Assembly (NCBI GenBank): GCA_028697695.1
Contig: JAQVEI010000222.1
Span: 1 to 5,027 of the forward strand
Direction: 5' to 3'
Origin: Lentimicrobiaceae bacterium
Lineage (GTDB): Bacteria > Bacteroidota > Bacteroidia > Bacteroidales > Lentimicrobiaceae
DNA: 5,027 nucleotides
Part shown: piece after piece, positions 1 to 5,027 of the stretch
Layout of the letters: every line of letters begins with the position of its first letter
How positions within the stretch are numbered: the first letter of the stretch is position 1
Position numbers and translations under genes: made by a program
Notes under the pieces: generated by a model
Database searches by the model: none
Told to the model about the DNA's origin: nothing
The model's input: only the letters and a program-made list of their open reading frames with translations

Positions 1-2
1 CC

Positions 3-1103
3 AGTGCATTCAAGGAAATAGGAAGAGGGGATCTTCAGGACCAGTTGACGGAGTTTTGCAGGAAAAACAAACTGCCGCTCGTGGGACCCAATCTGGTTGG
101 AATGGGAAGTCCTTATCTGGACTTTGATTGCGGTTTTGTTCCTTATCTGCCGGTACCCGGTCCGATAGGTATGATTTCCCAGTCAGGTGCAAACCTGGTT
201 GCAGCAATCGGATCATCTGAAGCAATGCATCTGGGAATGAGCTTCTTTGTAGGACTTGGCAATAAGGCGGATGTCGACTTCTCGGAATTTATTCTGTACG
301 GGAAAGAGGATAAATACACGAAATGTCTGGCTACTTATATTGAAGGACTGGACAGCCCAGAGGCATTTATTGAAGCTTGCCGTGACACGGTGCCGCACAA
401 ACCCGTGGTTGTAATAAAGGTTGGAGGATCAAAAATTGGCATTAAAGCAGCATTCGCCCATACGGCATCCGAAAATGAAGGTACTGATGATGCCTATTAT
501 GACAAGATATTTGAAAAAGCAGGGGCAATACGGGCTACTACCTGGCAGGAATTTCTGGATATTGCCCTGGCACTTGGCACCCAACCGCCTTTAAAGGGAG
601 ACAATATTGTTATGATCACAAACGGAGGCGGCTCAGGCCTGCTATCCTGCGACCATTTTGAAAGAATGGGGATGCCGATGAAGGAACTGAACGAAATATC
701 GCCTATGCTTGGCTTTAAGATCAGGGCCTATATGCCAATGTTTGGATCTCCGCTTAATCCTGTTGATATTTCCGGTACTGCCAACGCAACACAGTACAAA
801 GGCGCCATAACTCAGGCCATCCGTGATGCAAATGTAGATGCTCTGTACGTTTCAATCTGTCCCACTGCCATGACAAGCATTGAGGAAATAACAGATGAGA
901 TTCTGGAGGTTTACAATACTCATAAGCATTTGGGCAAACCCTTTGTGATGGAATGTCAGGGTGGCAACGAATGTTACGACGCAATCCGCAAATTCCGTGA
1001 TGCAGGAGTCCCGGCATATCCCACGGCCGAACAAGGCGTTAATGCTTTGATAGCACTAAGAAAATATGCGCGCATCAAGGAAAAGTTTTCTAAACAAAAA
1101 TAA
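3..1103 (+). CDS. NDP-forming acyl-CoA synthetase (acetate-CoA ligase, ADP-forming) alpha-type subunit, 5'-truncated by window edge
   Basis: The frame is open from base 3, so this is the C-terminal 366 residues of a gene starting upstream; the TTG at 45 is internal. Known family role: cytosolic conversion of acyl-CoA, ADP and phosphate to the acid, CoA and ATP, a substrate-level phosphorylation step often ending amino-acid or sugar fermentation. Numbering visible residues from 1: the end of the CoA-binding domain (SAFKEIG at 1-7, GPN near 32), a succinyl-CoA-ligase-like flavodoxin domain opening at GPIGMISQSG (53-62), then the third domain with NGGGSG (207-212) and NPVD (252-255). His153, in AHTAS, sits where the family has the phosphorylated His of the SHTGA motif. 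The chain ends at KFSKQK with no ATP-grasp domain, so it should need a separate beta subunit, not seen here and perhaps upstream. About 90 N-terminal residues are missing compared with family alpha subunits. Family assignment is firm; acyl substrate is unknown. Confidence 0.92.
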   Translation, partial: SAFKEIGRGDLQDQLTEFCRKNKLPLVGPNLVGMGSPYLDFDCGFVPYLPVPGPIGMISQSGANLVAAIGSSEAMHLGMSFFVGLGNKADVDFSEFILYGKEDKYTKCLATYIEGLDSPEAFIEACRDTVPHKPVVVIKVGGSKIGIKAAFAHTASENEGTDDAYYDKIFEKAGAIRATTWQEFLDIALALGTQPPLKGDNIVMITNGGGSGLLSCDHFERMGMPMKELNEISPMLGFKIRAYMPMFGSPLNPVDISGTANATQYKGAITQAIRDANVDALYVSICPTAMTSIEEITDEILEVYNTHKHLGKPFVMECQGGNECYDAIRKFRDAGVPAYPTAEQGVNALIALRKYARIKEKFSKQK

Positions 1104-1151
1104 TTTTAGGTATTGGATAAGCTGCTTTTTTGACTGGCTGTTTATACCGTA

Positions 1152-1199
1152 AAGTATTTTGTCGTGGCGGGTTTAGAACCCGGCCACGGCATAATACTT
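1152..1199. terminator. Long hairpin after the acyl-CoA synthetase gene, probable transcription terminator
   Basis: The core stem pairs 1161-1173 with 1177-1190 (13 pairs, one G-T pair, one bulged G on the right arm) around a TAG loop. It is extended by AAGTATT (1152-1158) pairing with AATACTT (1193-1199), with one T-T mismatch between the blocks. It begins 48 bases after the stop codon. There is no T-run directly after the stem on the + strand, so it is not a textbook intrinsic terminator; it could instead protect the mRNA 3' end. The pairing is read directly; the terminator role is inference from position. Confidence 0.55.
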
Positions 1200-1296
1200 G
1201 AAATAACAGGGAAAGATTATGGGATCATAACGCCGTGCCGTTAAGTGTGAGGCCCGGTTCATCCTGACATAAAAGAAATGGTTATCTTTATGTCAT

Positions 1297-1304
1297 TAGC
1301 TTTG
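1297..1304 (+). promoter_or_regulatory. Candidate -7 promoter box for the cupin gene
   Basis: TAGCTTTG is an exact match to the Bacteroidota -7 consensus TAnnTTTG. A transcript starting some 5-8 bases downstream would have a leader of about 20 bases before the ATG at 1329 and would exclude the upstream in-frame ATGs at 1278 and 1290. No convincing -33 TTG box is visible about 19 bases upstream, which lowers confidence. Confidence 0.35.
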
Positions 1305-1328
1305 TACAACCTTTATGAATCTTCAGAA

Positions 1329-1664
1329 ATGGCAGTAATAAAAGAGAATCAAACCTTACCAGAAAGGATATCCCCGGTATTTGAAAGACGGATTGCTCAT
1401 CTTGAAAATCTTATGATAGTTGTTTGTGATTTTACAAACGGACCTGCCGTTGAACCCGACAAGCCTCACAGTCATCCGCACGAGCAGATTACCTATGTTG
1501 CCGAAGGAGATCTTTATTTGTTTCTGGGAGAGGAAAAACACCGCATCACAACCGGTGATATCTTTACTGTGCCTCCGGGACTACCGCATTGCATTCAGAC
1601 AATAAGCCCTAAAGTAAGGCTCATTGACTGTTTCAGTCCCGTAAGAAAGGATTTCCTTAAGTAA
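1329..1664 (+). CDS. Small single-domain cupin protein
   Basis: This encodes 111 residues, the usual size of a stand-alone cupin: one small beta-barrel with a likely metal site. Cupin motif 1 is HSHPHEQ followed by YVAEG (residues 47-60), offering His47, His49, His51 and Gln53 as metal ligands. Motif 2 is GDIFTVPPGLPH (76-87), fitting G-x5-P-x-G-x2-H, with His87 as the last ligand. The rest of the chain forms the barrel strands; there is no signal peptide or membrane segment, so it is probably cytosolic. The frame is open back to ATG 1278 (128 residues). I chose 1329 because MAVIKEN starts like related small cupins and because a candidate -7 box lies inside the longer reading. Such proteins include sugar or small-molecule binding proteins, isomerases and dioxygenases; the sequence does not show which. 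It is about 225 bases from the upstream gene and beyond a hairpin, so it is probably transcribed alone. Confidence 0.85.
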   Translation: MAVIKENQTLPERISPVFERRIAHLENLMIVVCDFTNGPAVEPDKPHSHPHEQITYVAEGDLYLFLGEEKHRITTGDIFTVPPGLPHCIQTISPKVRLIDCFSPVRKDFLK

Positions 1665-2118
1665 TCGGCGACTTTCCTTATTAAAATTCTAAACAGGAAT
1701 TACCTCGGGGCAAGCGGCGAATGCTCTTCCCCGGATGATTACTTTTACTCAGCCTGAATTGTGCTTGGCACGAACTCAGGAAAACTGTCCGGATTTACAA
1801 TAACCCGAGACCACATGGAAGCTATAAAATTTTAGCCTCCTTGGGAAACGCATTTCATCTAAAATATCGGGCTTTTAAAATGACCGGTGAAATTCAGAAA
1901 AAGAAAAGAACAAAGACAATGCTATGATATTAAACGAATTGACACATACAAAAAAGCAACAGCCTGTTTCAGGACAAGATAGAAAGGACACTTTCCAATA
2001 GAAATAACTTGGAAATTTAGACTAATATTCTGATTTTTTCGTTAGTTAAATACGAGAAGTCATTTAAAAAATGGAAAAAGTCAATAAGTTGAAAGAACAG
2101 GAATTAAAATTTGTAAAG
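1665..2118. other. Intergenic stretch with small inverted repeats, no gene seen
   Basis: No convincing coding sequence on either strand. AAGTAATC (1659-1666, overlapping the cupin stop) pairs with GATTACTT (1737-1744). Inside it are AATTC/GAATT (1685-1689 with 1697-1701) and CGGGG/CCCCG (1706-1710 with 1729-1733), so about 86 bases could fold as a branched structure. A second hairpin pairs CCTGA (1753-1757) with TCAGG (1776-1780), with an inner GTGC/GCAC stem, followed by AAAA. Either could end cupin transcription. From about 1880 on the sequence is A-rich. No exact TAnnTTTG box was found ahead of the next gene. Confidence 0.4.
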
Positions 2119-2475
2119 ATGAAGACATTAAAATTAGGATTGGTGCTTATTTTATCTGTCTGCATGATTGTTGTCATGGACAGTTGTAAAAAGTGTAAAG
2201 GAGAAGATCCTAGTGCCAGAATTATTAATAATGGAACTGATAAAGCCAGTGTGCAGATTAAGACATCGGGGGGATTCACGGTAAATATCAATAATGTTGA
2301 TCCGGGTACTGCTTCACCTTATAGTAGTTATGCCCCGGGAGAGATTACATTTACAATTACAGTTAACGACAATGAATATGTGAAGACAGTTGAAATGAGT
2401 CAATGTTACAAATATGACATTGCAATTGACAGTGATAATAATATTACATCAACAGCAATAGACAGAAACAAATAA
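2119..2475 (+). CDS. Small lipoprotein of unknown function
   Basis: This encodes 118 residues. I do not recognise the family. Residues 1-22 form a signal peptide (MKTLK, then a hydrophobic run LGLVLILSVCMIVVM) ending at MDSC, with Cys23 as the likely lipidated residue followed by Lys-Lys, a common Bacteroidota pattern. LSVC (Cys15) is a weaker alternative lipobox. The mature part, from about residue 30, alternates polar and hydrophobic residues like a small beta-sandwich, with a central SYAPGEITFTITV strand pair. Cys26 and Cys96 could form a disulfide. The frame is open back to an ATG at 2071, but those 16 extra residues are highly charged and would bury the signal peptide, so ATG 2119 is preferred. 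The protein is probably anchored in the inner or outer membrane facing the periplasm or surface. It stands alone: a palindrome cluster follows directly and the next gene is 850 bases on. Confidence 0.75.
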   Translation: MKTLKLGLVLILSVCMIVVMDSCKKCKGEDPSARIINNGTDKASVQIKTSGGFTVNINNVDPGTASPYSSYAPGEITFTITVNDNEYVKTVEMSQCYKYDIAIDSDNNITSTAIDRNK

Positions 2476-2596
2476 GCTGAATTAATCAGGACTGAATCTG
2501 ACTGTCAGGAATCCCAAAACACCCCAGCCTACCATGAGGGCTGATCTTCCTATTAATCCACTACACCCAGGTGACAATAATGGCAATGAGGTTAAC

Positions 2597-2613
2597 CCAG
2601 CCCTGAGGGCTGG
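2597..2613. repeat. Perfect hairpin in palindrome cluster, middle unit
   Basis: CCAGCCC and GGGCTGG pair perfectly (7 pairs) around TGA. The matching hairpin of the previous unit (2525-2543) keeps 5 pairs but has a longer loop, so it looks like a decayed copy. Confidence 0.7.
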
Positions 2614-2630
2614 ACTTCCAATAGCCCCGG

Positions 2631-2647
2631 TTTTACCCGGGGTAAAA
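2631..2647. repeat. Perfect 17-base palindrome in palindrome cluster
   Basis: TTTTACCC and GGGTAAAA flank a single central G. An alternative fold pairs CCCCGG (2625-2630) with CCGGGG (2637-2642), so the two hairpins exclude each other. The equivalent spot in the previous unit holds the shorter CACC/GGTG pair (2564-2573). Confidence 0.65.
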
Positions 2648-2663
2648 GACAATAACGTCAGTA

Positions 2664-2680
2664 CCACCCCGGAGGGGTGG
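2664..2680. repeat. Perfect hairpin in palindrome cluster, last unit
   Basis: CCACCCC and GGGGTGG pair perfectly (7 pairs) around GGA. It has the same geometry as the middle-unit hairpin (7-base arms, 3-base loop) but different arm bases, suggesting that the fold rather than the exact sequence is kept. Confidence 0.7.
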
Positions 2681-2703
2681 CCATCAGTAATTGTCAGGCT
2701 GAC

Positions 2704-3200
2704 TCCTTTTAATGGCACTTAGTTATTCTATATCACAAGTTCATTATAATTAAGTATCCAGATTCATTGTTAATAAGTATTGTTCAAAATCCGGAATAGG
2801 ATAGTTTTACACCATAATATAAATAGTGGCTAAGAAACTCGTTAAATAGGTCTATGGTTATTTAAGAAGTCTTCGTCAGATTTTTATTGTAACAAATGCG
2901 TTGTGCGGTTGAAAATTAAATAATAAAGTTAAATAACAATGAAAGAAGTTATGCATGATATTGACATACAGTCTATCAGAAGTGTTTTATACAAAAATCA
3001 ACTTTAGCTATGCATAATTTGTAAACGAATCTCGACAAGTTCTTTAACATTGCCAAATCGGTTTTTATACTATGCCTAGAAAAAGAGAGCACAAATTTAA
3101 CTCACTCTCCGAATGGAGCTTTACAACTGTTAACAGGAATTTAAAAAGAAACAAAAGTTTTTTATTGAATCTCACTGTAAGGTCCAGAGTTTGTTAATAT
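2704..3200. other. AT-rich spacer, no supported gene
   Basis: About 500 bases of very AT-rich sequence (bases 2881-2940 have 14 G/C of 60). Only tiny open frames occur, including a 22-residue one at 2939-3007 and a very basic 41-residue one at 3072-3197 (starting MPRKREHKF). Neither has a recognisable motif or a clear promoter. I see no tRNA, CRISPR or insertion-sequence ends. Confidence 0.5.
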
Positions 3201-3204
3201 TTGC

Positions 3205-3252
3205 CAATTGTTCGGTAGTACAATTGATGGGTTTTGACATTACATAAGTTTG
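3205..3252 (+). promoter_or_regulatory. Candidate promoter with overlapping inverted repeat (possible operator) for the ZU5/C39 lipoprotein
   Basis: TAAGTTTG (3245-3252) matches the Bacteroidota -7 consensus TAnnTTTG exactly. ATTG at 3223-3226, 18 bases upstream, can serve as the -33 box. The expected start would be near 3258-3260, giving a leader of about 65 bases. An inverted repeat, CAATTGT (3205-3211) and ACAATTG (3220-3226) with an 8-base spacer, overlaps the -33 box, and a further ACAATTG lies at 3271-3277 in the leader. This layout would suit a repressor or activator site, but no regulator gene is in view. Confidence 0.4.
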
Positions 3253-3325
3253 GTTTAGCAAAGGGTAAAAACAATTGATATAAGATGGATTAATTATTAG
3301 ATACTTCAGTTTTCTTGAATTTTTT

Positions 3326-5027
3326 ATGACAAAAAAAATGATTATGTTGCTTTGCCGTAATTCCAAATTCCTTAATGTTTCGATCTTTCTTCTTCTCCTC
3401 TATTCTTCATGTAAAAAAGAAGAGCCTCTGCCAGTTTTCATAAATTATGGTAGCATTGGTACTGAGGGAGGTGTCATTAGTATAAATGATGGTGCAACCG
3501 TAGAAATTCCACCTGGAGCACTTAGCACTAATCAGACAATTTCTTTCACTAAGATAAGTGAAGATGAGAATGTTGCATATCATGGATGTTCAGCCTACGA
3601 ACTTAAACCAGACGGGCTAACATTCTCAGACAGTCTCACCATCACTTTACCATTTGATGACAAATTTATTAGTTTAATGAGCTCCCAGGATAATTACGGT
3701 GTCTGTATTATGACTTACCAGGATTCAACTTGGGTTAAGTTGAAAACGAAAGTAGATGTCCAGGCTAAAAAAGCAAGCATTAAAACAACTCATTTTTCGA
3801 TTTATGCTATCGATTACCCGAATAAATATACGAATTATTTTTTTGAAAACTCTCATCTCTATGGGATTGCTGGTAGTCCATATTTTGTACCATATTATCT
3901 TCAAACAGGAGGTATGTGCGTATATAATTCATTTAGTATGATATCAAGATTTGCTGGATATCCATTTAAAGCTCCATTTTTTTTATCCTTAATGGATGAT
4001 GGAGACGCAGATGATGCGGGTGTAAATCGTTATGATCTGAAAAGATTTGACAAAGTTCTGTTACAAGATGGGATTGAAATATCGACCGAAATACGCTATC
4101 CGTGGGCCAATGTATATACTTTGGCAGGGTATATTTTACAACAACTTCATGACGGCAAGCCAGTGCAATTAGGCATAGGCAAACTTCATCATGATGTTGT
4201 TGTAACAGGCAATTATTCGGATGGTTTTTATATAAGTGATCCTAGTGGTGTATTTCTAGACGAAGCTTTAGATAATGAGGACTGGCCCGCAAATCAATAT
4301 TTAAGTTGTCGAATAACTTATGAACAGTTTTTTAATACGATTAAGAGTGTATTGTGGAATAATGCGACTCTAGTTATTACCTCTCGAGGAAACGAAGAGA
4401 GTACTAATCTCACTGTAAATTTTGGAAATATTTCAATTTGGGAAAGAAACGATGTAGATTTTACAAGTAAAAGAGTAGGAGAATTTGACATTAATGGTAA
4501 ATATAAACCCCAAGGGTATGCTATTAGTTTTGTAGAAACTGACCTTGAAGGTAGTTTTAATGGGAAGAATGAAATAGTTATAAATACCTTAATATCAAAT
4601 AGCAGTAATATTAATTTAAATGCAAAGTTGTTTGTACTGATTAATGGTCAAAACCTGACAGGTAGCCCACTACTAATAACAAATATTCCAAAGTTTTCAT
4701 CCAATTTAAAAGCCCCTTCTTTTTCATCTTACTTACACAATCTGAATAGAGGCACTCATAATATTCAGGTTGAACTTAGATCGGAAGATTCCTTGGTTTT
4801 ATTTGATTCTTGGGATATTGACTTAAATATTTCTATTCCATATCCTGAGACAGTAACTGATTTCGATGGAAATGAATATATGACAGTTGAAATAGGCGAT
4901 CAAATCTGGATGGCTGAAAACCTTAGGGTTACCACTTTGAATGATGGAACTGAAATTTCAAATATTACAAATAATACAGCGTGGACAGATATGCAAACAC
5001 CTGGTTATTGTTGGTATAATAATGATC
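3326..5027 (+). CDS. Multidomain lipoprotein: ZU5 domain, C39-like cysteine peptidase domain, FISUMP domain; 3'-truncated by window edge
   Basis: The frame runs from ATG 3326 to the right edge without a stop (567 codons visible); an in-frame TAA at 3281 bounds it upstream. Residues 1-28 are a signal peptide ending at YSSC, with Cys29 the likely lipidated residue. The following KKEE resembles the charged signal that sends Bacteroidota lipoproteins to the cell surface. Residues 45-162 look like a ZU5 domain (GTEGGVISI, VEIPPGAL, YELKPDGLTF, and a closing HFSIYAI). Residues about 188-345 look like a C39-like papain-fold peptidase: Gln193 and Cys198 (QTGGMC), His289 (HDVVVTG) and Asp305 (YISDPSG) form a plausible catalytic set. 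Residues about 355-508 are beta-rich and unassigned. From 510, VTDFDGNEY, IGDQIWMAENL and TPGYCWYNND match the Fibrobacter succinogenes major paralogous (FISUMP) domain, which continues past the edge. Likely a surface cysteine peptidase or binding protein; substrate unknown. The gene is AT-rich compared with the acyl-CoA synthetase. Confidence 0.85.
   Translation, partial: MTKKMIMLLCRNSKFLNVSIFLLLLYSSCKKEEPLPVFINYGSIGTEGGVISINDGATVEIPPGALSTNQTISFTKISEDENVAYHGCSAYELKPDGLTFSDSLTITLPFDDKFISLMSSQDNYGVCIMTYQDSTWVKLKTKVDVQAKKASIKTTHFSIYAIDYPNKYTNYFFENSHLYGIAGSPYFVPYYLQTGGMCVYNSFSMISRFAGYPFKAPFFLSLMDDGDADDAGVNRYDLKRFDKVLLQDGIEISTEIRYPWANVYTLAGYILQQLHDGKPVQLGIGKLHHDVVVTGNYSDGFYISDPSGVFLDEALDNEDWPANQYLSCRITYEQFFNTIKSVLWNNATLVITSRGNEESTNLTVNFGNISIWERNDVDFTSKRVGEFDINGKYKPQGYAISFVETDLEGSFNGKNEIVINTLISNSSNINLNAKLFVLINGQNLTGSPLLITNIPKFSSNLKAPSFSSYLHNLNRGTHNIQVELRSEDSLVLFDSWDIDLNISIPYPETVTDFDGNEYMTVEIGDQIWMAENLRVTTLNDGTEISNITNNTAWTDMQTPGYCWYNND

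Larger units (their letters stand above)
2498..2703. repeat. Cluster of GC-rich palindromes, REP/BIME-like intergenic element
   Basis: About 205 bases between the small lipoprotein and an AT-rich spacer are packed with palindromes. Two repeat units lie about 73 bases apart, each a GC-rich hairpin (CAGCC...GGCTG at 2525-2543, CAGCCCTGAGGGCTG at 2598-2612), then CTTCC, then a second small palindrome (2564-2573; 2631-2647), then GACAATAA (2573-2580; 2648-2655). A third hairpin (2664-2680) is followed by TAATTGTC, nearly the reverse complement of GACAATAA, so the last part is inverted. The ends are also palindromic: CTGACTGTCAG (2498-2508) and GTCAGGCTGAC (2693-2703). Open frames across it on both strands (+ 2534-2722, - 2482-2718) are by-products of the repeats, not genes. 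Confidence 0.65.

Noticed and set aside
754..1034. Two overlapping - strand open frames inside the acyl-CoA synthetase gene
   Set aside because: They are shadows of a clearly coding + strand frame.
1278..1328. Longer N-terminus for the cupin starting at ATG 1278 or 1290
   Set aside because: The extra residues are not part of the cupin fold and contain a consensus -7 promoter box; still possible, since the promoter is unproven.
2071..2118. Longer N-terminus for the small lipoprotein starting at ATG 2071
   Set aside because: It would put 16 mostly charged residues in front of a clear lipoprotein signal peptide; ATG 2119 gives a normal n-region.
2534..2722. Open frame on the + strand across the palindrome cluster (62 residues), and its - strand counterpart 2482-2718
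   Set aside because: The translated text simply mirrors the repeat units (for example ALRAGL from the hairpin); there is no start context, domain or gene-like composition.
2893..2921. AACAAATGCGTTGTGCGGTT region considered as an integron attC-like site
   Set aside because: It lacks the paired core sites (RYYYAAC and GTTRRRY with a hairpin between), and there is no cassette array.
2939..3007. 22-residue open frame starting MKEVMHD
   Set aside because: Too short to judge and no recognisable motif; could be a gene remnant but nothing supports it.
3072..3197. 41-residue very basic small open frame (10 Lys/Arg, 2 Glu)
   Set aside because: No exact promoter box, ribosome site or family resemblance; such frames occur by chance in AT-rich spacers.
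3172..3366. 64-residue open frame on the - strand
   Set aside because: It overlaps the candidate promoter and the signal peptide of the long lipoprotein, and has a low-complexity AT-driven composition with no recognisable motif.
1..5027. CRISPR array, tRNA, rRNA, insertion sequence with transposase, toxin-antitoxin or known phage-defence cassette
   Set aside because: No regularly spaced repeats, no cloverleaf or rRNA motifs, no transposase frame and no paired small toxin/antitoxin genes were seen on either strand.

Overview
The window looks like a piece of a Bacteroidota chromosome, probably from an environmental or anaerobic lineage. The evidence is two lipoproteins with short signal peptides and a Cys-Lys-Lys start to the mature chain, a C-terminal FISUMP-type domain, start codons preceded by A/T-rich sequence rather than a clear Shine-Dalgarno, and matches to the Bacteroidota -7 promoter box TAnnTTTG. 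This is inference; there is no rRNA or other taxonomic marker.

Layout, all genes on the + strand. (1) 3-1103: the 3' part of an NDP-forming acyl-CoA synthetase (acetate-CoA ligase, ADP-forming) alpha-type subunit, cut by the left edge, followed by a long hairpin at 1152-1199. (2) 1329-1664: a small stand-alone cupin with its own candidate promoter. (3) 1665-2118: an intergenic stretch with several small inverted repeats. (4) 2119-2475: a small lipoprotein of unknown function. (5) 2498-2703: a cluster of GC-rich palindromes resembling a REP/BIME element. (6) 2704-3325: a very AT-rich spacer with a candidate promoter and inverted repeat at its end. (7) 3326 to the right edge: a long lipoprotein that stays open to the end of the window (567 codons visible). 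It combines a ZU5 domain, a C39-like cysteine peptidase domain with a visible Cys/His/Asp set, an unassigned beta-rich stretch, and the start of a FISUMP domain.

The window divides into a metabolic half (acyl-CoA synthetase and cupin, moderate GC) and a cell-surface half (two lipoproteins, much lower GC), with the palindrome cluster near the join. There is no sign of an operon across the halves: every gene is separated from the next by more than 200 bases. The most notable item is the multidomain lipoprotein at the right edge. It reads as a putative surface-anchored, papain-fold cysteine peptidase, and its ZU5 domain ends in His-Phe-Ser, the motif at which some animal ZU5 domains cut themselves.
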